Source: Rhizomys pruinosus (lineage: Eukaryota > Chordata > Mammalia > Rodentia > Spalacidae). From it: a stretch of DNA of 64,000 nucleotides. The position numbers were made by a program, and so were the translations under genes. A model generated the notes under the pieces. That model was not told the origin of the DNA. It worked only from the letters and a program-made list of their open reading frames with translations, and did not search any database. This document shows, piece by piece, positions 57,576 to 64,000 of this stretch (position 1 is its first letter; every line of letters starts with the position of its first letter). Location: assembly GCA_009823505.1 (NCBI GenBank), contig VZQC01006311.1, positions 1,497,598 through 1,561,597 of the forward strand. Reading direction: 5' to 3'.

Positions 57576-57970
57576 TTATATTCCTGACAAGAAGCAGGAA
57601 TACAAGCAGCTACACTCCTGGCAGGGAGGATAAATTTTGAGATCACTAAAAGAAGCTTCTGGATTCCCTAAGCAAAAGAAGAAAATCCCAATAACCAGGA
57701 GACATGCTTTTGTGCCAATTGAAAGAAAAGGCTGAATTCACCTGAAGGATGGGCTGGGCTGTGGTTCCCGTGGCTGCCTCTTCTGAGAGACATGACTCCA
57801 CAGGCGGTGAGTCTGGAGCTCGAGGCAGACCGTGCTCATGGGCTCAGGCCTGTTGCGGGTTGACTCTGCCTTTCTCCTCTTACCTTCATGTAGAGAATTG
57901 GCTCCACTTGAAGCTTCTCCTCCAAACAGGCTGTGCGAGTTCTCCTTTGTCCTGTAAGAATGAAGAGTCT
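57576..57970. other. No recognisable feature
   Basis: Unique-looking. Opposing frames at 57738-58043 and 57749-58024 shadow each other. Confidence 0.45.
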
Positions 57971-58131
57971 CAGCTGGGTGTGGTGGCGCACGCCTGTAAT
58001 CCAAGCACTTGGGAGGAGAGTTAGGGGATCTCTGTGAGTTCAAGGCTAGCCTGGTCTACAGAGAGAGTTCCAGACCAGCTAGGACTAAAGGGAGACCCTC
58101 TCTAAAAAAAAAAAAAGACAAAACAAACAAA
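57971..58131 (+). repeat. B1 SINE, plus strand
   Basis: 'agctgggtgtggtggcgcac', 'gcctgtaatccaagcacttg', 'agttcaaggctagcctggtc' and 'agaccctctctaaaaaaaaa', with an A-tail carrying 'gacaaaacaaacaaacc'. Confidence 0.95.
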
Positions 58132-58943
58132 CCGAAGATTCTTCTGTCTAGTCTCACCTCTGTCTACTGAGCCTGGAGTTCGACAAAGGGCAGAAAGGAG
58201 ACATGGGGTGGAGGCAGAGACATAGCATGTAAAGGACCGAGGGAAGAGAAAAGGAGGCAGAGGCAGGCCATTGAAGTAACCCAGGGAAAAGCGAAGCACA
58301 GGGCGGCAACACTCCACTTTCCCATTGGAAAGCCAAAGGCAGAATGTCACGTCCTGGTCCCAGCAGCTTTTGCCTTGCTTCTTAGACACCCGATGAAGCC
58401 AAGGCAAAGGGAAGGTTCTAGCATCTTCCCGGGCTGGGGTGTGGTAGGCTGTCCTTGTCTTTTTTGTCCTAGGAGGATGACCATGATGCTGGCTTCGTTA
58501 AGCCCTTATGAAGGAAGGGATAGTTATTGAATAATCCTAAACAGTGCCCACCTGTGCCAGAGGAAGGTGGGAAGACTGGCTCAACCCTTCAGAGTGTGGA
58601 GAAATACTTTACTTAGATGAAACATTCTGTTCTCTCCATCTGGAATATTGGCAACATGGACTGGCACATTAAAATCCTGAAAGAAGACTGTTGTGGGCAC
58701 AATCAGATTTCACTGTGGAGTTCAGTGGCCACAGGTGCAGAAGGTGAAGTGGACCCTCAGCCTCATCTTCAGAAACTGGCAAAACCAATGTGGCTCTGTG
58801 AATAGCACAGAGAAGATTCTAGAATTGGTTTCTATGAGTGCATGGACCCCATATTACATCTTCAGAGATCATTCCAAACCAAGGTTTCAAACAAGCACCA
58901 GGTGATAATACAGCTCCACCACACAGCGCCTCCAAGAAGAAAC
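58132..58943. other. No recognisable feature
   Basis: About 800 bp unique-looking. 58615-58940 has several short open frames that run into the B1 downstream; no protein family recognised. Confidence 0.45.
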
Positions 58944-59108
58944 GCCCGGTGGCAAGAGAAGTTGAGGAGGCAACGGCCTTTAATCCTAGCACTTGGGAGG
59001 CAGAGGCAGGCGGATCTCTATGAGTTCAAGGACAACCTGGTCTACAGAGTGAATTCCAGGCCAGCTGGGGCTACACGGAGACCCTGTCTCAAAAAGACAA
59101 AAAACAAT
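58944..59108 (+). repeat. B1 SINE, plus strand
   Basis: Head diverged ('cgcccggtggcaagagaagt'), core 'gcctttaatcctagcacttg', then 'agaccctgtctcaaaaagac'. Creates spurious C-termini in overlapping frames. Confidence 0.92.
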
Positions 59109-59511
59109 TTTAAAGACATTATCTCCCACCTAATTTAACCTCTCCTATTCCATCGTTCCCCTCCCAGGAAGCCTCCCAGCTCCCGTGGCCTGTAACTATT
59201 TCCTGACCTTTATGGATTTTCCCACCAAAACACAACACACGGGACAGTTGCACATCTGAACCCACAGAAGCAGTGACAGCACACATAAGACCTGCACAGG
59301 CCAAACAAAAACCCAGCATGGATGGGAGGTGGGGAGGAGCCCTCGTCCCCGCTGAGGGACTCTGGGCAATTGATAGCTGATGGGAGGGGGAGAGTCTGTT
59401 TCCTGCAGGGTGTGATGCTGAGTAAGTTGACCAGGTTCCGGGGAGGGACCCCCACTCAAGCATTTGGAGAATATAAATTAGATGCAATAGTCCCTTCAAA
59501 ATATAGGACAT
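59109..59511. other. No recognisable feature
   Basis: Unique-looking, GC-moderate. Several overlapping minus-strand frames up to 156 codons share no recognisable domain and run into the neighbouring SINE. Confidence 0.45.
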
Positions 59512-59660
59512 ACACTGGGTGTTGTGGCAGACACCTTTATAAGTCCCAGCCCTTGGGAGTCGGAGGCAGGTGGATCTCCATGAGACCAAGTCCAGCCTGG
59601 TCTACATAGCAAGTTCCAAGCAAGCAGGGACTAGGGAGACTTTGTAAAAAAAAAAAAAAA
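59512..59660 (+). repeat. B1-like SINE, plus strand, diverged
   Basis: 'actgggtgttgtggcagaca', 'ggaggcaggtggatctccat', 'ccagcctggtctacatagca' and an A-tail. Confidence 0.9.
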
Positions 59661-59812
59661 GAAAAATAGAGGACTTGAAGTGAGGGGAGGTGGTAGGGAG
59701 GTCTGGGTAGACCTCAGATGAGATATGGTGAGGGTCTTAATATGGTCAAAATACAGTGTATAAAATTCTCAATGAATTAGTAAAACTATTTTTTAAAGTG
59801 AACTTGCCAGCC

Positions 59813-60007
59813 TTTAAGATTTATTTATTTTCATTTTATGTGTATGAGTGTTTTGTCTGCATATATGTAAGAGCACCATGTACATACAGTGCCCTCAGAG
59901 GCCAGAAGAGGGTGCTGGATCCTCTGGAACTGGCATTAAGGATGGTTGTTAGCTACCTTGTAGGTTCTGGGAACTGATGCTCTAACCACTGATCTGTCTC
60001 TCCAGCC
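59813..60007 (-). repeat. B2 SINE, minus strand
   Basis: 'tttaagatttatttattttc', 'ggccagaagagggtgctgga', 'ctctaaccactgatctgtct' and 'ctccagcccc'. Full-length reverse complement. Confidence 0.95.
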
Positions 60008-60241
60008 CCTGGCAATTGTAATTTTAAAGGTGTCTATGCTGGGAGCTATAGTTCTCAAACATTTGTCATTTGGTTCTTGTGCCCTTTACGTTATCAGCAA
60101 TGGTAAATACTCTGAGGTTATTCTGATTAAGACATAAACGTTCTATGAAGTCCTTCAGTAGTGAGAGTAGCTTAACTTTGATCTGACATCAGTCAGCCTA
60201 AGTAGCTCAGGAACAGAATGTCAAAAATTCTGGTATAAATG

Positions 60242-60242
<1 letters not shown>

Positions 60243-60286
<44 letters not shown>
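60243..60286 (+). repeat. (TG)n microsatellite
   Basis: About 43 bp of uninterrupted TG. Confidence 0.97.
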
Positions 60287-60288
<2 letters not shown>

Positions 60289-60727
60289 AAGGTGTATGTC
60301 TGGGTGGTAGATGGAAACAAATTTTACCTCACTTAATAGAATCTGGTAATAATTCTAGAAAGATCAGCCAGTCAGAACTTAGATCTCTATTTTTTAAAGT
60401 TAAATTCAGAAAACGTAAACAAACATCCTGAGGTCTTCTTGACAATAGGCCTAAGACCTTGGTATTGGAAGCCTAACCTGCTGCCTTTCTGTGGGTCAGC
60501 GCTTGGAAAACTGACTTATCTGAAATATTGGCAAAAGAAAAACGCTTTAGACAGACTTCAGCTTTTTCTGAAGAACTCTTCCCTAGAACTTACCGGCTAA
60601 TCTGCCAGCTCTTTTGAGACCAGGTTCTGCAGAAACCACACCTGTTCACAGATACAAACTCAGCAGCTGCCCAGGCTTCCAGCACTGCTCCAGATACACA
60701 GACAAACTCAAAAGCAGGCAGATAATT
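60287..60727. other. No recognisable feature
   Basis: Unique-looking sequence. Confidence 0.5.
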
Positions 60728-60868
60728 GTGGTTTGAGCCAGGGTCTCTTGTAACCCAGGCTTGTCTTTGAATACAATATGACCTTGAACTCAATATGACC
60801 TTGAACTTGTATTCAATCCTCCTGCATGTGCCTCCGGAGTGCTGGGCTTACAGACCTGGGCTACCCCC
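60728..60868 (-). repeat. B1-like SINE, minus strand, with internal duplication
   Basis: 'gagccagggtctcttgtaac' then 'ccaggcttgtctttgaatac' and 'gtgcctccggagtgctgggc'. The piece 'aatatgaccttgaact' occurs twice in a row. Confidence 0.7.
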
Positions 60869-62115
60869 TCAGTTTATGGAGTATTGATAATTGAACCCAG
60901 AGCTTCTGCATGTTAGATAAGCTCTCTACATACAAAGGCCCATAAACAGATAATTTTGGGATAATAGATTTAAATTAATTTCTGGTTTTTATTTATAGAA
61001 GAAACAAAAGATAACAAAAGAATTTATAGTTCATTTTGAGCTTGTTCTATAGGAAATCCATTCCGAACTAGTCACCCCAGGTGAGTTCCACAAGTACACT
61101 TCATCGTGGTACCATTTCTTCCCCAATGTGGCACCAGACAGGATAATGGAGGCATCAGATATAAAGAAAATTATATGTAAGACTGCTGTCTGGATTGAAG
61201 ATGTCATATCCGAATCTAAATGATGTTTGCAACTAGGTATTGACACTATAATCAATTCATCTGGGACTGGGGCTGACCTACTCCATGCTCAGTGTCCCCC
61301 CCCACAAAGACAGCCAAGGGACAGAGGCATGGTGTTTATTCTTAGTTCCAGCCCTCCGCTCGGCAATGTGAACAGATGGAAGACAGGACAAGGCCGCGGG
61401 CCATTTTCTCTCCCAGACCTGGCTGTGCAATCTGATCCGAGTGAGCGCATCTTGGCCATCCTTCTTCTTGGAATGAGGTCTTTCCTGAGTGGCCTTGAGA
61501 GGTTCTCTGTGGTCTCCTCCCACAGCTCTTTCATTTTCTCACACACAGGACAAAGTCCTAAGATGGACACTGCGGAAGATCTGTCTGGAGCCCTGAGCCC
61601 AACAGCCTCCACCCAGCCACTCCTATCCAGAGGAAGAGCTGCCTGCCATTTAGGCCCTGTAAGGCCATCAGCCCAGCTTCAGGGAGAATGAGTATCACTT
61701 TCCTAAGTAAACACTGTGCTGAAAGGCAGAAGAGGCTCCGCAGGACAGTAAGAAGCCTGGCCTAGGAAGCAGAACATCTGGACAGTCAGCCTCATCTCTC
61801 CTTTGACCTCTCTTGAATCCTTTAATCTCTCTGGAGTTCAGCTTCTTGGACGGTAAAAACCCACTTTTCAGCAGGATCACCAAGAATCTATGGAACCTTA
61901 ACCCCATGCTTGGGCAGGTGGGTCTACACCATCAGCTTCTACAAAGAACCCTGATGTATCTACTCCCTTAAATAAAATATTTGGTATTATATCTCTGCTG
62001 GGTAATTAGTATTATTCTCTCATTTTACAGATAAATAAAATGTGCAATAGTGTTTACATGTATGCAAAAAAGATAGATTGCATTCCATTGAGAAAAAAAG
62101 TGTTTTTTCTTTTTT
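60869..62115. other. No recognisable feature
   Basis: About 1.25 kb. 61227-61691 carries a 154-codon plus-strand frame overlapped by 81- and 107-codon minus-strand frames. The overlap and lack of recognisable domains argue against a gene, but it is the most frame-rich unique stretch of the right flank. Confidence 0.4.
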
Positions 62116-62470
62116 ATGTCATGGTTTGGACCTGAAACGCCCCCTTCCCAATGGCTCCCTGTTGAAGACTTGCTCCGTAGGACCAGCAGCAGAGGGGCTG
62201 TGGGGAGGACAGACGATCAGGGAGACTCTCCCTTCATTAATGGTTTGAGCTATCATGGATGGTTGATTCAAAGTATCAGTAGGCTCTTGCGAAGATGTGA
62301 GACTGGGAGGTGGGGATTAGTGAGGGGCTCTGGAAAGACAGACCTTGTCCTTGACCACCACACCCATTTAAGCCTGCGTCTTCTCAGCTTCCTGTCTCCT
62401 TGAGGGGAGCTGTCCTGCTCCCCCACGTTCTTCTGCCTTGACGCTCAGCCTCCCCTCAATGAAACCAGTC
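62116..62470 (+). repeat. Ancient LTR-like relic
   Basis: 'gtcatggtttggacctgaaa', 'gaagatgtgagactgggagg' and 'tcttctcagcttcctgtctc' follow the outline of old mammalian LTRs that start with 'atggtttgga' and encode nothing. Subfamily not assigned. Confidence 0.45.
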
Positions 62471-64000
62471 ACGCACCATCTGGGGCTGTTTCTCAGGTGT
62501 TCGCCACCACAGTGAAAGAGCCACTAAGTCTCCTCTTCCCGACACTTGGTGGAGGCTCTGCAGGGCTGTCGCCTTCCACAACGGGGTGGATCAGCTTGGA
62601 CAGCTTTCACATGTGTTTTGTTCCCCCGTCGATCTGGATCTTCCTTCTCTTGTTTATGGAAGCAGCGTCCCCGTGGAAGCAGCTGACTGTCATCCCTACT
62701 TAACCCCCTCCACGTTCCACTCCACGTGGTACTGGCAGGCATTTTACAAGGCTGTTGGTGAAGGCCCCGCGGCTCGCGACATGCACAGAACTCATTAATT
62801 TGGCATCACAGCCCTCACAGTCCTGTTCTGATATACTCGCCAACGATCTTCTTGCCTTGAATGGTCTTAGACAAATGGATTTGCTCTTGATCCCTCCAAC
62901 ACTTTGCTCTGTCTGACACTGTAGATGGTTTAGCTTCCGTCCTATGGTGCACGCCCCATCTGCCCTGTCTTCAAAGAGTCCTGAGAGGTTCCGGCACCTC
63001 GCTGCCCTCTGCTGGAAGCAGTCTTCCCTGCCTACAGAATTCTCTTGGCGGCATTGATTAAATGCTTGACTCTGCATTTATTTTATCCTCATCTTTCATC
63101 TTCCTCTCGAACTCAGTATGGGAAAGACAGAGACCATTTCTAGTTTCCCTTAATACTGCTTCCATAAGGGTCTAGCACAATGGTGTCCCATGGCAGGTGT
63201 TTAACAGGCTGTGGTCACACGGTTGAGTGTACATCCTGAAAACTCACAACAGTCTAACTCCTGGGAGTAGATAATTATACCTGTGCCTTGTCTCATAATA
63301 AACTATCAGTTCGTTGAAAACAAGGTCACGGTCTCATCCATCCTGTTTAATATCTTACACATTGGTAACAGTCACAGACAGCACGGCAATTGAGAGGAGG
63401 AAGGGAGAAGAACATTAGCTGTATGTTTCTCTTCACTTTATAAATTTGGGTGAAATTTGGTGGGGGACGTTCTCAGATTAACAGTTCACATTGGTGCTTT
63501 GTATTTAGTGACTGACAGACATTTGCTGCCTTGAGCGGATCAGTGTATGAGTTGGTGGTTGAAGCGTTTGTCAGTTGTTGAGCAGTGGCAGTACTGTGAG
63601 GGAAAGCAGCGGTCAAGGCTCAGAGAGGACTCCGTTACTGACGGGTCAGGATCCCAGCTCAGGATGTCACAGGTGCAGCGGCTCTGAGCCTTTGGGTGAC
63701 AAACTCCCTCCTAGAACTCACTCTTCCTCAATCCCCCAGTCACTGTTGGGCAGCTTTAGGACAGTAGAGCCAGCCGCATATTGGGATTTCTGGCCTCAGA
63801 AATGGAAGGGCAAACATGACAAACCTGAAATGAAGACAAGAATGCGTCCATTTTCAGTTTGCACAGGAAAATGGTGGACAAACCCTTCTCCACCAAGCCC
63901 CATCACTGAACTGGTCCATCCTGAAACTCACTGATTTCCTTAAGCTGGATCTCCCCTTCCTTTCCTTTCATGTTAATTTTATTCCATTTTTTTTTTTTAT
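62471..64000. other. No recognisable feature
   Basis: About 1.5 kb of unique-looking sequence ending in a T-run at the window edge, which may be the start of another minus-strand retroposon. Frames up to 125 codons occur on both strands without recognisable domains. Confidence 0.45.

Noticed and set aside
61227..61691. 154-codon plus-strand frame and overlapping 107-codon minus-strand frame as an exon
   Set aside because: Mutually overlapping on opposite strands, with no domain I recognise and no clear splice or retroposon context. Conservation data would be needed to revive it.
1..64000. A novel multi-gene biological system
   Set aside because: No supported coding genes were found in the window. 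The only exceptional structure is the satellite-bounded palindrome, which may be an assembly artefact.

Overview
This is nuclear DNA from a muroid (mouse/rat/hamster-like) rodent. The evidence is the interspersed repeats: B1 SINEs with the 'gcctttaatcctagcacttgg' type core, tRNA-derived B2/B3 SINEs beginning 'ggctggagagatggctcag', ID-like pieces, and rodent MaLR-like LTRs with 'gtcaacttgacac' near the 5' end and 'tataagaaagcaggctg' in the middle. The B1 3' half ('ctggggctacagggagaccctgtctcg') differs from the mouse form I know, so the species is probably not Mus musculus. I cannot name it. I found no convincing protein-coding gene, tRNA, rRNA or CRISPR array. All long open frames come from tandem repeats.

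Layout. Positions 1-24350 are intergenic or intronic sequence with SINEs, simple repeats, three copies and one rearranged copy of an unnamed ~1.65 kb A-tailed repeat (here 'family A'), a higher-order minisatellite (12665-13765), and a MaLR-like element (13943-17665) whose 5' LTR was split by a ~1.9 kb composite insertion. A 32-bp minisatellite (24372-24860) and a second MaLR-like LTR plus internal region (25541-26703) follow. Positions 26.7-39.1 kb hold more SINEs, several with clear target-site duplications, and a (GATA)n tract.

The distinctive part is 39105-56917. A large inverted repeat (arms about 39745-44925 and 45196-50398, ~5.2 kb each) is separated by a ~270 bp pyrimidine-rich spacer. 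Both outer ends run into the same 20-bp satellite. On the right the satellite is 6.5 kb, with a ~5.26 kb core in which about 263 units look identical. On the left it is only ~640 bp, full of small indels, and abuts the window's only N (39104). Variant units next to the arm match between the two arrays, so the arms descend from one sequence. This is either a recent satellite-bounded palindrome or a long-read fold-back/misassembly; the noisy left arm and the N favour the second but do not prove it. Positions 57-64 kb return to ordinary rodent intergenic sequence with SINEs and an LTR-like relic.

Because there are no supported genes there is no pathway or operon to describe. Family letters A, C, D and E are labels of convenience for repeats recognised from copies inside this window or from memory of rodent genomes; none was searched against a database.
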